A DNA stretch of 64,000 nucleotides. Origin: Methylobacterium durans (GTDB lineage: Bacteria; Pseudomonadota; Alphaproteobacteria; Rhizobiales; Beijerinckiaceae). The stretch is taken from positions 434,001 through 498,000 of the forward strand of contig NZ_CP029550.1 in assembly GCF_003173715.1 (NCBI RefSeq), written 5' to 3'. Of this stretch, positions 17,374 to 25,908 are shown one piece after another (the stretch's first letter is position 1; every line of letters starts with the position of its first letter). Below the pieces are notes generated by a model. The model saw nothing but the letters and a program-made list of their open reading frames with translations, was not told the DNA's origin and did not search any database. A program made the position numbers and the translations under genes.

Positions 17374-18474
17374 CTACTCGGCCCAAGCATCCGCAGACCC
17401 AACCTGCCACATGTCGGTCGAGACACGCCGGGCATGAAGAGCACGATCGCGGGTACGCGCGTCGGCCGCCCGGCTGCGCGCAGTTCTCCCTGCCGACCTT
17501 CCGCTCGTGATGGTGACCTTGGTTGTGTCTGCACCCTCGGCCCGCACCAGCTTGAACAGCGCGGCCGCATGGGACGGCGCAAGTCGGACGCAGCCGTGCG
17601 ACGCTGGTCGCCCGAGCTGGCGTGTCGCGGTGCTGCCATGAATGGCGTGGCCGGCAGCCGTGAAGAAGATCGAGTAGGGCATCGGAGCGTCGTCCCACTC
17701 CCTGGAGTAGTGCTCCTTCACGAGACGCAAGGGGCGGAACGTCCCTGCCGGGGTCTTGTAAGGCGCCCGTGCGGTTGAGACCGACCAGGAGTGGCGCAGC
17801 TTTCCGTCGACCGTCACCCGCATCCGCTGTGCGGCCTTGTCGATCGTGATCAGAACGCGCGGAGGAGTCGCGACGACCGGCGCGATGACGTCACGAGCTG
17901 GCGCCTCTGTGGGTTGTGGTTGAGCGGGAGCAGGGGTGCCGGACGTAGCACCGGGCGCTGGGGTTGCTGGGAGTGAGGTCCCCGGAGGAGCAACCTTGGT
18001 CGGGAGTGCGGCGATCTGGTTAGAAGCGGGCGTTCTATCAGTAGTGATGCCCGATGGGCCCGGCGGGAGAGCTGCTTCCGCACGGTCACGAGCTGCCAGT
18101 GCCTCTGTCGCGTTGGGTTCGGATGTTCTGCTTCCATCGCTGCCGGATACCGCCGGCAAGTTGTGGGCTTCGGAGGTGGGCTGATGAGTTCGGGAGGTCG
18201 CAGCCTGTTCCGCTGACGCAGCTGGAGGGAGAACGCCCCCGGCCGCAGGTCTTTGCTCGTCAAGCTTCCGCTGCGCGTCCGCTTTTGCCGCTTGATCCGC
18301 CTTCTCCTTCTGGCGTCGCTCTAAAGCCTCGCGTGCGAGGCGCTTATCGAGCGCGAGACGATCGCGTCTTGCCTCTTCGAGAACCTTGAAGGGATCGACG
18401 AACTGGGCGGAGGCCATGCCGGCGCCGGCAGTGGCGAGCATGCACGATGCGATCAGGAGCTTGGCAACATGCAT
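17374..18474 (-). CDS. L,D-transpeptidase (YkuD) with signal peptide and coiled-coil linker
   Basis: 366 residues from the ATG at 18474, preceded by GGGAGGCGAAGG. An N-terminal signal peptide (KLLIASCMLATAGAGMASA) is followed by a Lys/Glu/Arg-rich coiled coil (about residues 30-75) and a Pro/Ala/Thr linker. The YkuD domain occupies about residues 215-320. Its catalytic block is HAIHGSTATRQLGRPASHGC, with VRL completing the SHGCVRL signature around residue 295 and its active-site Cys. It would form 3-3 cross-links in peptidoglycan or attach proteins to it in the periplasm. The basic Arg-rich C-terminal tail is unusual but may be a read into low-complexity sequence. Confidence 0.88.
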   Translation of the reverse strand: MHVAKLLIASCMLATAGAGMASAQFVDPFKVLEEARRDRLALDKRLAREALERRQKEKADQAAKADAQRKLDEQRPAAGGVLPPAASAEQAATSRTHQPTSEAHNLPAVSGSDGSRTSEPNATEALAARDRAEAALPPGPSGITTDRTPASNQIAALPTKVAPPGTSLPATPAPGATSGTPAPAQPQPTEAPARDVIAPVVATPPRVLITIDKAAQRMRVTVDGKLRHSWSVSTARAPYKTPAGTFRPLRLVKEHYSREWDDAPMPYSIFFTAAGHAIHGSTATRQLGRPASHGCVRLAPSHAAALFKLVRAEGADTTKVTITSGRSAGRTARSRAADARTRDRALHARRVSTDMWQVGSADAWAE

Positions 18475-18967
18475 CCTTCGCCTCCCGCTGCAACACCACC
18501 GCTTGGCCGCATCAAGACAATCACACCCAACAGCCAAGGTTCCGAGATCATGATGTGCGAGCTGATGCCGAGAGCCCCGCGGCACAGTGTTGGCGCGAGT
18601 GGGCTAAGGGCGTGATGCGCAGCAGCCTCGGCAGCATGCGCGAAGAGGTGCTCCAATCCACCTGCCCCAGCGAAGGAGCGTGGACGTCAGCGTCCCAAAG
18701 TGCGCTTCCCGGCAGTCAGACCTCAGGAGAGCGACGCTTCGGCGGCTGGATGGTCACGAGCTTCCCGGTGATCCCCTAGCGAGCAGGCCAAAAGTCCGGT
18801 GGGCAGAGAAAAGCCCCGTCTGCTGGCGAGGCAAACGGGGCCTTGTAGATCATGAGGAAACGCGCAGCCCAACGGAGAAAGGCTGCGCACAGGATCAACC
18901 CGGCACCGGTTTCAGCGTTCCGCGGAGCTGGTCCGCCCGGAGAAGCTCGAGTTCGAGGAACAGCCCA
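18475..18967. other. 493-bp intergenic region with a terminator
   Basis: No gene is supported. Open frames here are short, on both strands, and lack recognisable content. The region contains the factor-independent terminator at 18813-18841 that ends the minus-strand small secreted protein gene. Confidence 0.5.
18813..18841 (-). terminator. Rho-independent terminator (minus strand)
   Basis: GCCCCGT (18813-18819) pairs perfectly with ACGGGGC (18835-18841). On the minus strand the stem is followed by TTTTCTC, a classic intrinsic terminator. It lies 127 bases after the stop of the 55-aa secreted protein gene. Confidence 0.65.
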
Positions 18968-19135
18968 CTACGGGCAGATGCGGAAGGCGCTGCACTGGTC
19001 GTCTGTCACTGCTTCCGCCTGCGCGGGAGCCGGTCCGATTGCAGCCCGTGACGTTGGCGGGCTGGTCAGAATGACAGACCAGAACGCAACCGTCGCAAGC
19101 GCGAACGCGGCTGCGGCCATGGCAAGCTTGGACAT
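18968..19135 (-). CDS. Small secreted or membrane protein, 55 aa (paralogue of next gene)
   Basis: Starts ATG with GGAGG seven bases upstream. It opens with MSKLAMAAAAFALATVAFWS, a hydrophobic signal or anchor, and continues VILTSPPTSRAAIGPAPAQA to end QCSAFRICP with two Cys residues. Its first half parallels the upstream 57-aa protein (ATVAFWSVILTSPP against ATGAFWATMLTDPP), so the two are tandem paralogues. Confidence 0.6.
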   Translation of the reverse strand: MSKLAMAAAAFALATVAFWSVILTSPPTSRAAIGPAPAQAEAVTDDQCSAFRICP

Positions 19136-19200
19136 GGCTTACCTCCGGATCGTCAGAAACACCGGCTTGGTGCGGGCGGACCGCTCACAGGCGGCGTGAG

Positions 19201-19374
19201 CTAGAAGGCGTCGTAGTGGTGATCGCCCTGTGGGTTCGCCTTGAGGGTCAGTTCTTGGATGTCGATGCGGGGCTGAACGGACGCCGTGGATTGCGGCGGG
19301 TCGGTCAGCATGGTGGCCCAGAAGGCGCCGGTCGCCAGCACGAAGGCTGCCGCGAACAAGCTCGTCGCGCGCAT
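19201..19374 (-). CDS. Small secreted or membrane protein, 57 aa
   Basis: From the ATG at 19374 the product is MRATSLFAAAFVLATGAFWA, then TMLTDPPQSTASVQPRIDIQ, ending in HHYDAF. A hydrophobic N-terminus plus a conserved-looking RIDIQELTL segment and acidic/aromatic end suggest a short exported protein. An in-frame extension to 19443 exists but is AT-rich and unlikely. It may share a transcript with the 55-aa paralogue downstream. Confidence 0.6.
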   Translation of the reverse strand: MRATSLFAAAFVLATGAFWATMLTDPPQSTASVQPRIDIQELTLKANPQGDHHYDAF

Positions 19375-19980
19375 CTGCCGCTTCTCTTGAAAAAGAGTAC
19401 GTAGTCTATACTGATTCGAGAGAAATATTATTCTAAATTTCAAGCTTGTCGCTTTTAGGTTTTTTACAAAAGATCATCATGGGCATTTAGTCATTGACGT
19501 GTTGCGCCCTATATTTTAGTACAGCCTAGATTTCTGCTGTGTAAACACACCTCTGCCAGGCTGATTTAGGTTTGCTGGCCTAGGCAACTTTGCCCAAGGG
19601 CGGATTTTAAATTTGCAATCTCTAAGGTCTGCTCATTTCTGTACGCTGACGACCGTGGACAGGCTCGGCTTGCAGGCGCACGCTGGGGCATACGCGCGGC
19701 TCCTTTCCCCCTCACAGCACCCGCGAGTACAGAACCACTCGCACGCGCCCCGTGCGGGCGGTTTCTTCTGTGCCTCTGCGGTTACGCGGCCTCTGCGCTT
19801 CCTTGCGCACACACAGGGAGCATCATGCCTGCCCGGCACACATCCTCAAGCGCTGCGAAACACCGCTCGGTGCAGGGGTGCATCCAACTTTAGGAGGGCG
19901 ATTTTCCGGGGCAGCCGATCTGCGCGTGCTATCGTCAGCCTCAGCCCGCTTCTCCTGCCGAGCTGATGGAGGGCGCCCCT
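19375..19980. other. 606-bp AT-rich intergenic region
   Basis: Bases 19380-19620 are markedly richer in A+T than the surroundings and lie upstream of the minus-strand small secreted proteins, so they probably hold their promoter. A plus-strand frame at 19613-19966 is open for 117 codons but has repetitive Arg/Ser/His content and is likely non-coding. Confidence 0.45.
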
Positions 19981-20256
19981 ATGCGCTTCGATCGCGATAC
20001 ACGCGGCGAGTGGATCGTTGATCCGAACGAGCTTGCGGCCAAGCTCGGCATCACACTCCGGCTACTGCAAGACGAGAAAAATCTCGGTCTCGTCCACACG
20101 CGGGTCGAGGCAGGGCATGATGGGAACGAAGGACGGTCTCGCGTGACGGTTCGATGCCGCGAAGCTGCTTGGCAGGGCGTATTCGACGCGCAAGGGCGCC
20201 TGATCAACGAGTGTCGCCTTTTGTCGGACCAATCACCCAATGAAGTGATCCGGTAA
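19981..20256 (+). CDS. DUF6522-family protein, copy 1
   Basis: 91 residues from the ATG at 19981, which has GGAGGG seven bases upstream; an earlier ATG at 19966 overlaps that ribosome site. MRFDRDTRGEWIVDPNELAA followed by a small winged-helix-like middle and TVRCREAAWQGVFD match DUF6522, a small Methylobacteriaceae/Rhizobiales family of unknown role. It is the first gene of a tandem A-B-A'-B' arrangement. Confidence 0.75.
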   Translation: MRFDRDTRGEWIVDPNELAAKLGITLRLLQDEKNLGLVHTRVEAGHDGNEGRSRVTVRCREAAWQGVFDAQGRLINECRLLSDQSPNEVIR

Positions 20257-20280
20257 GTTGAGCCTCCGAGGAGCTTGCCC

Positions 20281-20505
20281 ATGATCGTAGAAGTCAGCCG
20301 CACGAAGCTCGCGCAGACCGCTCTCGATGCCTGCCTCTCTGCCGAGGGCGCAGAGCGGCGCTTGGAGGATGGTGTGCCCTCCTGCGCGATCGTGGATCTG
20401 ATTACAGATCTGCTCCTGCTGGCTGATCAACGAGGACGCGATCCGCTCTCCATAGTTCGCAAGGCCGAGAGGCACGTGTTGGCCGAGACTGCGCTGCGGG
20501 AGTGA
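20281..20505 (+). CDS. Small helical partner protein, copy 1 (74 aa)
   Basis: ATG at 20281 with GAGGAG upstream. The product reads TKLAQTALDACLSAEGAERR, then CAIVDLITDLLLLADQRGRD, and is predicted helical and soluble. It follows DUF6522 copy 1 by 24 bases. A clear paralogue (AQRALDLYLREHG... CDIVDLMMGLLLLARASGHD) follows DUF6522 copy 2, so the pair is a duplicated unit. Function unknown. Confidence 0.65.
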   Translation: MIVEVSRTKLAQTALDACLSAEGAERRLEDGVPSCAIVDLITDLLLLADQRGRDPLSIVRKAERHVLAETALRE

Positions 20506-20547
20506 GCTCAGCCTGCAATGACTCTTGGCTCCATGGAGGACCATGGC

Positions 20548-20796
20548 ATGCACTTCGAGCGAGACGCGCGGGGCGACTGGGTCGTCGATCCCGAGCATCT
20601 TGCCGCCAGGCCGGGGATCAATCCCGGACACCTTCGGCATGAGATGCGCCTTGGCCTTGTGACCAGCCGCATCGAGGCTGGACAGGGCATCGACGGCGGC
20701 TGTTGGCGTGTGGCGGTTCGGACGCGAAAGACGGCTTGGCAGGGCATCATCGGTAGCGACGGCAACGTGCTGAGCGAGCGTCGGATCTGCTCTTGA
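20548..20796 (+). CDS. DUF6522-family protein, copy 2
   Basis: 82 residues from the ATG at 20548, with GGAGGACC upstream. MHFERDARGDWVVDPEHLAA and AVRTRKTAWQGIIGSDGN align along their length with the DUF6522 protein at 19981, with moderate divergence, implying an older tandem duplication. Confidence 0.75.
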   Translation: MHFERDARGDWVVDPEHLAARPGINPGHLRHEMRLGLVTSRIEAGQGIDGGCWRVAVRTRKTAWQGIIGSDGNVLSERRICS

Positions 20797-20952
20797 TCCA
20801 AAATGCTGACCCGGCCCATCCTGCGGCTGACTGCAGGGCAGCGGCGTATCCTCGAACCGCAGCACCTGCTCGACCGTTGGCTCAAGCGCAGCACGCGCGG
20901 GGCCGAACCGGGCCGAGCGAGCCACAGGGCCGGGTGGCCGAGGAGAACGCCC

Positions 20953-21192
20953 ATGCCCACGGAAGCTGCGAGGATTGATCTCGCTCAGAGGGCTCTCGAC
21001 CTCTACCTGCGGGAGCACGGCGACGAGCGAAGATGGCGCTATCCGCTTGCCGGCAGTGACGTGGCCGAGTGCGATATCGTCGACCTGATGATGGGCCTGC
21101 TGCTTCTGGCACGGGCCAGCGGCCACGACCCCTGCACCGTCCTGCGCAAAACGCAGGTTCACCTTGATGCAGAGACCGGACAGCGCTGCTGA
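20953..21192 (+). CDS. Small helical partner protein, copy 2 (79 aa)
   Basis: ATG at 20953 with GAGGAGAAC upstream. The protein has the same pattern as the 74-aa partner: a first helix AQRALDLYLREHGDERRW, then CDIVDLMMGLLLLARASGHD and a terminal helix. The frame is open upstream to 20803, but that part is Arg-rich and lacks a ribosome site. Completes the second DUF6522/partner module. Confidence 0.65.
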   Translation: MPTEAARIDLAQRALDLYLREHGDERRWRYPLAGSDVAECDIVDLMMGLLLLARASGHDPCTVLRKTQVHLDAETGQRC

Positions 21193-21243
21193 AGCGCCTC
21201 GCCGCAGAATTTGACGCCGGACCGCAGCTGGGCAGCGCCCAAG

Positions 21244-21687
21244 CTACTGCGCAGCCGTACGATCCTCAGAGGTTTTGGCCAGTCGCTCTCTCAGGACTTT
21301 CATCTCGGCAAAACGTATCGTCACGTCGCGCATGACCGCGACAATGCCGGTCATGGAGCCCTGCTCATCCTTGAGCGGCACGATCGTGAACTCGACCGAG
21401 ATCTGTCGCCCATCCTTGCAGATGGCAGGAACCGACAGAAGTGCGCCCTCGCCGTAGCGGCTCTCGCCCGTCGCCATGGTCTTGCGGTAGCCGTCCCAGT
21501 GACGCCGGCGCAGCCGCTCGGGTGTGATGATGTCGAGCGATTGCCCCAGGGCCTCGCTGGCTGGGTAGCCGAAGATGCGCTCGGCACCGGGGTTCCAGAT
21601 ACGAATAATGCCCTCGCTGTCCGAAGCAATCACCGCGTCAGCGGACGCGGCCAGAATGGCGTCGGCGACAAGGTGAGCAAATTCCAT
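21244..21687 (-). CDS. PAS-domain sensor protein, 147 aa
   Basis: A stand-alone PAS domain: ILAASADAVIASDSEGIIRI, then WNPGAERIFGYPASEALGQS, the RHWDGYRKTMATGESRYG loop, and PAC-type FTIVPLKDEQGSMTGIVAVM. It ends in a short helix and has no kinase or cyclase output domain. It lies 53 bases downstream of hmp on the same strand, so it probably shares the NsrR-controlled transcript and may sense a small ligand or redox state linked to nitric-oxide stress. Cofactor unknown. Confidence 0.8.
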   Translation of the reverse strand: MEFAHLVADAILAASADAVIASDSEGIIRIWNPGAERIFGYPASEALGQSLDIITPERLRRRHWDGYRKTMATGESRYGEGALLSVPAICKDGRQISVEFTIVPLKDEQGSMTGIVAVMRDVTIRFAEMKVLRERLAKTSEDRTAAQ

Positions 21688-21740
21688 CCAGGGCTCCTCC
21701 GGAAAGGGCGCCGCTCCGCAGGAGAGCGGCGCCGTCGGAC

Positions 21741-22982
21741 CTAGGCGGCTTGCCGCTGCTCCTCTAGCAGGTCGTCGGCAGGACCGAAGAACTCGAAGCG
21801 GATGCGCACTGCCGGAATACCCTGGCGCTGTAGCCCGTTCACCAGGGCACGCAGGAAGGGCTTCGGCCCGCAGAGATAGTAGGTGGCTGCATCGTGAGGC
21901 GTCTGCCGCACGAGCCAGTCCGCGCTGATCAGGCCGGCTGCGTCGTAGTGCTCACCCGGCCGGTCCTGCGCCTCCGGCTCGGCATAGAAGGTGCGCAGAC
22001 GGAGGTTTTCGTTGCCAGCGGTCAGAGCCTTGGCATGGTCGCGCATTGCATGCACACGGCCGTTCAGGGCACCGTGCACGTACCATGTCGGGCGCTCTGG
22101 CGCTGCTGCCGCAATCGTCTCCAGCATGCTCATCATGGGCGTCAGGCCGACGCCGCCGCTGACCAGCACGACGGGATCATGCGATTCCTGATCGAGGAAG
22201 AAGTCGCCGGCCGGTGGCGCCGCGCGTAGCACCGTTCCGGGCTGGGCATGATCATGCAGCCAGTTCGAGACGATGCCGGCGGGCTCATCCGCCTTGCCCT
22301 CGCGCTTGACGGTGATGCGGTAAGCGCGGTCGTTCGGCGCGCAGGAGATCGAGTAGTTTCGCTTGAGGACGCCGTGCCCCGGCAGGTCCAAGAGGAAGCC
22401 GAGATACTGGCCCGGCTCGTGGCGCAGGACCGGGCGGCCGTCTTCGGGCATGAGGACGAAGGAGCGGATCGTCTCGCTCTCCTGCCGGACGCTCTCCACC
22501 ACGAAGTCGCGCCAGCCGTTCCAGCCGCCGGGCTTGGCGGCGAGGTCGCGGTAGATCGCGGCCTCGCGCCCGATCAGCAGCTCGGCCAGGAACCAGTACG
22601 CCTCGCCCCAGGCGGCGCAGATCTCGGCCGTGGCAGCCGTCCCGAGCACGTCCTGGATCGCGCCGAGGAGCGCGTCGGCCACGTGCGGGTAGTGCTCAGG
22701 CAGGATGTTGAGCGCGACGTGCTTCTGCGCGATCCGCTCGACGGCACCGCCCAGCACCCCGAGATTGTCGATGTTGCGGGCGTAGGCCAGCACGGCCTGG
22801 GCGAGCGCCTTCGGCTGCGAGCCGGTCTCGCCGTGATGCGACTGGTTGAAGAGGTCGCGGATCTCGGCGTTCTCGAACAGGCGCTCGTACATGCGCCGGG
22901 TGATGTCGAGGCCGTGCGCCTCCAGAGCGGGGACGGTCGCCTTGACGAGGGCGATGGTGGGGGCGGACAACGGGGTCGGCAT
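21741..22982 (-). CDS. hmp: Flavohaemoglobin, nitric oxide dioxygenase
   Basis: 413 residues, the usual length. The globin domain (1-140) has Tyr in RRMYERLFENAEIRDLF and proximal His in AQKHVALNILPEHY. The FAD domain has RNYSIS in HGVLKRNYSISCAPNDRAY, and the NAD(P)H domain has VLVSGGVGLTPMMSMLE and YYLCGPKPFLRAL. It converts NO and O2 to nitrate using NAD(P)H. A 23-bp palindromic NsrR-type operator lies about 50 bases upstream of the start, and nsrR itself is 0.6 kb further on, so derepression by NO is expected. A PAS protein follows in the probable operon. Confidence 0.95.
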   Translation of the reverse strand: MPTPLSAPTIALVKATVPALEAHGLDITRRMYERLFENAEIRDLFNQSHHGETGSQPKALAQAVLAYARNIDNLGVLGGAVERIAQKHVALNILPEHYPHVADALLGAIQDVLGTAATAEICAAWGEAYWFLAELLIGREAAIYRDLAAKPGGWNGWRDFVVESVRQESETIRSFVLMPEDGRPVLRHEPGQYLGFLLDLPGHGVLKRNYSISCAPNDRAYRITVKREGKADEPAGIVSNWLHDHAQPGTVLRAAPPAGDFFLDQESHDPVVLVSGGVGLTPMMSMLETIAAAAPERPTWYVHGALNGRVHAMRDHAKALTAGNENLRLRTFYAEPEAQDRPGEHYDAAGLISADWLVRQTPHDAATYYLCGPKPFLRALVNGLQRQGIPAVRIRFEFFGPADDLLEEQRQAA

Positions 22983-23034
22983 GGGCGGCTCTCAAAGGTG
23001 CATCGAACGCACGTCTTTTATGGTTTGGCCGGAA

Positions 23035-23057
23035 AAGGTGCAACAGGAATGTACCTT
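23035..23057. promoter_or_regulatory. NsrR-type operator upstream of hmp
   Basis: The half sites AAGGTGCA and TGTACCTT are separated by seven bases (ACAGGAA), an 8-7-8 palindrome with one mismatch and the length of known NsrR sites. It sits 53-75 bases upstream of the hmp start. A second copy at 24097-24119 is identical at 18 of 23 positions. Confidence 0.75.
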
Positions 23058-23290
23058 AAGGGCTATTCCGGAGTTGACATGTGTCTGACCCGCTACCGGC
23101 TCCGCGCTGCGCAGGGCTCCACGTTGCGCACGCGGGAGAAAACAGGCTGCTCGATAAATGTTTTGTCAGCGTCGACGCGCTAGCTTGAGGTTGCTCCAAG
23201 GTAGGTAAGCACCAGGAGGATACCAATCCACGGTGAGAACCTATCGAAGAGCGGTAATTTGTTTATGCACCTTGCTAGATCATAGAGGAG

Positions 23291-23485
23291 TCAGCTCAGC
23301 AGCAGGAACAACAGGCTGATCAGTATTCCTTTATGCTGAAAGGCAAGCGTGAGAGCCGGCAAGAACGCGGTCATGCCTACGGTCACGCTGACCTTGTCCC
23401 ATACGCCTGCTATCCGGTCGCCAGCAACCGCAGCCATGAAACTGAAGAAACCGAGAATGGAGGCCGCCATCAGGAGTATGACCAC
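23291..23485 (-). CDS. Small two-helix membrane protein, 64 aa (HPP-cassette partner, copy 1)
   Basis: MVILLMAASILGFFSFMAAV forms the first membrane helix, then VWDKVSVTVGMTAFLPALTL, then a C-terminal hydrophobic helix. It is paralogous with the 104-aa protein at 50400-50714 (WDKVSVTVGMTAFL against WDQVSTTVGVTAFL). Both copies lie head-to-head with an HPP-family gene; here nsrR is between them. The C-terminal third of the longer paralogue is absent. Confidence 0.6.
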   Translation of the reverse strand: MVILLMAASILGFFSFMAAVAGDRIAGVWDKVSVTVGMTAFLPALTLAFQHKGILISLLFLLLS

Positions 23486-23562
23486 AACGGCACTCCGACC
23501 CGTTTTTCATCTAACGCGTGCCTGGAGCATGTTCAGGCAGGCACGATGAAGTCGGCCCCCGT

Positions 23563-24036
23563 TTACCTTCCAAGCTCCACCGCCGGGTCACTCGGCATCG
23601 GAACTGTAAGTCCGAGCAGCGCCGCGATCTCAGCGCCCGCATCGTCGGCCAGCAGGTCAGCCAGCGTGTAGCGGTCGAGCACGGCCAAGAATGCGGCGAG
23701 AGCCTCGCCGAACACGCGGCGGAGCCGGCAGGGTGCTGTGATGGCGCAGCCGCCACCTGCGAAGCACTCCACCAACGCCAGATCCTCCTCGGTCTGTCGA
23801 ACGACAGCACCCACGGTGATCTCCGACGGCGGTTGTCCAAGCCGGATGCCACCGCCCCGTCCTCGCGTTGTTCGGATCAACCCAAGGCGCCCGAGCTGAT
23901 GCACAACCTTCACGAGGTGGCTCTCCGAAATGCCGTAGGCACGCGCGATCTCGGCAATCGAGCTCTGCCGTGGCTCATGGGAGGCCACGTAGATCAACGT
24001 GCGCAGGGCATAGTCGGTGAAGAGGGTCAGGCGCAT
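23563..24036 (-). CDS. nsrR: Rrf2-family repressor NsrR
   Basis: 157 residues. The Rrf2 fold begins MRLTLFTDYALRTLIYVASH, with the helix-turn-helix SIAEIARAYGISESHLVKVV and the wing TTRGRGGGIRLG. Three Cys residues in ECFAGGGCAITAPC match the cluster-ligand spacing of NsrR, which holds an iron-sulfur cluster that NO destroys. It lies near hmp, and palindromic 23-bp operators stand upstream of hmp and of nsrR itself. This combination makes NsrR much more likely than IscR or another Rrf2 protein. Confidence 0.9.
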   Translation of the reverse strand: MRLTLFTDYALRTLIYVASHEPRQSSIAEIARAYGISESHLVKVVHQLGRLGLIRTTRGRGGGIRLGQPPSEITVGAVVRQTEEDLALVECFAGGGCAITAPCRLRRVFGEALAAFLAVLDRYTLADLLADDAGAEIAALLGLTVPMPSDPAVELGR

Positions 24037-24096
24037 GGTGCCTCGCTTCTAGGCATATTGCATACCAGAGTTGCAAAACCCGCGTTTGAGCGGTAC

Positions 24097-24119
24097 AAGG
24101 TTTATCAGCAATCTACCTT
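24097..24119. promoter_or_regulatory. NsrR-type operator between nsrR and HPP gene
   Basis: AAGGTTTA and TCTACCTT flank TCAGCAA, giving the same 8-7-8 pattern as the hmp operator and 18 of 23 identical bases. It is 61 bases upstream of nsrR and 167 bases upstream of the HPP gene on the other strand, so it could autoregulate nsrR, control the HPP gene, or both. Confidence 0.7.
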
Positions 24120-24285
24120 TGTGGGCCGCTGATGCCAACCTTGCGCGTTCCTGACACCGACCTTTAGTTCAGTGTTCCCGGCGGCAGGCATGCCATGTCC
24201 GAAGCATCGGTCGCCTAGCTACGAGCCGGATTGCCCATCCGGTTAATCGATAAAGTCCTTCTTCAGCACTGAGGCGAGCTCTCGT

Positions 24286-25424
24286 ATGCCCGAGTCCACC
24301 GGCCCTTCACGGCACGGCGAACCCGCTCCTGGGTTCCGTTTTTTTAGGCCGATCCTGGCGGGTGCGACCCTACGAGAGCGACTCATCGCCTGCCTGGGAG
24401 CCCTGGCCGGCATCACGCTTACGGGGTTGATCTGCGGCTGGTTCTTCGGCGAGGGCCCGCACATCCCGCTGATTGTCGCGCCCATGGGTGCCTCGGCGGT
24501 CCTGCTGTTCGCCGTACCGGCAAGTCCGCTCGCCCAGCCCTGGCCGATCATCGGCGGCAACACGATCTCGGCGTTCATGGGCGTCTTTGCCGCCCATATG
24601 ATCTCGGATCCCATCATCGCCATCGGTGTCGGCGTCTCGCTGGCGATCGCGGCGATGTCGTTCACCCGCTCGCTCCATCCGCCCGGGGCGCGGCGGCACT
24701 GACGGCACTCATCGGCGGACCGGCCGTGACCTCGGCGGGCTACTGGTTCCCGCTGTTCCCGGTCTGCCTCAACTCGGTGATCTTGGTCGCGCTCGGCATC
24801 GCGTTCCACAAGATCTCACGCCGCAAATACCCGCACATTCCTGTCGCGGCGCCAGCGAATACGCATGGCACGGCTGACGTGCCCGCATCGATCCGCGTTG
24901 GATTCAAGCCGGAAGATGTGGACGCCGCTCTGGTCGCGCTCGACGAGACGCTGGACATCGACCGCTCCGACCTCGACCGGCTCCTGCGGCAGGTCGAGTT
25001 GAACGCCCTCGCCCGTGCGCAGGGCGATCTCACCTGTGGCGAGGTCATGTCGCGCGATGTGGTGACCATTGGGTCGGACAGCAGCGCTGCACAGGCCCGC
25101 GAGCTTCTTCTAGCGCACAACATCCGGACGCTGCCCGTCGTCGATGTGGCTGGCCAGCTGGTGGGTACGGTGGGCTTGCGGGAACTGGCGCTGCGAGAGG
25201 CCAGCGGCCTCGCTGAGGCAATGTCAGAGGCCAGGACGGCAGCGCTCGAGGACCCGGCCGTCGGCTTGGTCCCGACGCTGACCGACGGCCGCACGCACGC
25301 GATCGTCGTCACGGCCGCGGACCAGACGGTTCTCGGCATCATCACGCAAACGGATCTTTTGGCGACGCTGGCCCGCTCTGCTTCGGCGAAGGCCTTCGGG
25401 CTTCCGACGAAAATAGCGGCGTGA
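24286..25424 (+). pseudogene. HPP-family membrane protein with CBS pair, copy 1, frameshifted
   Basis: The first part (24286 to 24702) encodes the HPP membrane domain: FRPILAGATLRERLIACLGA, then IPLIVAPMGASAVLLFAVPA, up to RSLHPPG. The frame then breaks in the G run at 24685-24688, where one G appears missing, and continues in the next frame from about 24726 with AGYWFPLFPVCLNSVILVAL and two CBS motifs to 25424. The intact relative at 50903-52042 reads CLHPPGGAAALTALIGGPAV through the same site. HPP proteins have been linked to nitrite transport, which would fit the neighbouring nsrR/hmp. Confidence 0.88.
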
Positions 25425-25509
25425 GATTGGCCGCTCACAGGTCTGAGGTCTGAGCAAGGGGTCAACCGCTACGAGCTCAGGCACGTAGAAAGCTTCGAGG
25501 GAGCCAAAG

Positions 25510-25833
25510 ATGGGCACCATCGATCGCACAACACAAGGCGGCGCTCACGGTGAGCTCGGCGGAGTAATTCGCAACGAGGGTTCGCCGCCGCTGACCCATG
25601 CACATCGCGTGCTCGCCCAGTTCCAGAAGCTCGCTCCCGAAATGCGCTCGCGCCGGTGGGCGATTACCCTGGCTCGGACCGAAGGCGGGCTGTCATTCTA
25701 TGGTGCCGGCGTAACGTTCTTCGTATTCGAAGACCTTTCCACACTGTTCCTTCACGATGAAGGGCCTTGCTTTGGTGGCATGCAGAAGGGGAACTTCTTC
25801 GAGCATCCCTATGGCGAGCGTGTTTATCTCTGA
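25510..25833 (+). CDS. Unknown protein, 107 aa
   Basis: ATG with GGGAGCC upstream. The product is soluble with a likely mixed alpha/beta C-terminus (WAITLARTEGGLSFYGAGVT, FFVFEDLSTLFLHDEGPCFG, then an aromatic end). No recognised domain. It lies 75 bases before the formyl-CoA transferase on the same strand. Confidence 0.5.
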   Translation: MGTIDRTTQGGAHGELGGVIRNEGSPPLTHAHRVLAQFQKLAPEMRSRRWAITLARTEGGLSFYGAGVTFFVFEDLSTLFLHDEGPCFGGMQKGNFFEHPYGERVYL

Positions 25834-25908
25834 GATTATTCCGAATAGCATTTTCAGTGGAGTGTTCGAGCGTATCATTCTCTGATCATTGCAACCAGGG
25901 AGTATCCC

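Noticed and set aside
19613..19966. 117-codon plus-strand frame before DUF6522 copy 1
   Set aside because: Low-complexity Arg/Ser/His content with no ribosome site; DUF6522 begins right after with a good one.
22994..23016. A further AAGGTGCA half site just before the hmp start as a second NsrR operator
   Set aside because: The right half (GTCTT) does not mirror it, and it is too close to the start codon.
22248..23183. 311-codon plus-strand frame opposite hmp
   Set aside because: Antisense to a gene with all flavohaemoglobin motifs and composed of shadow residues.
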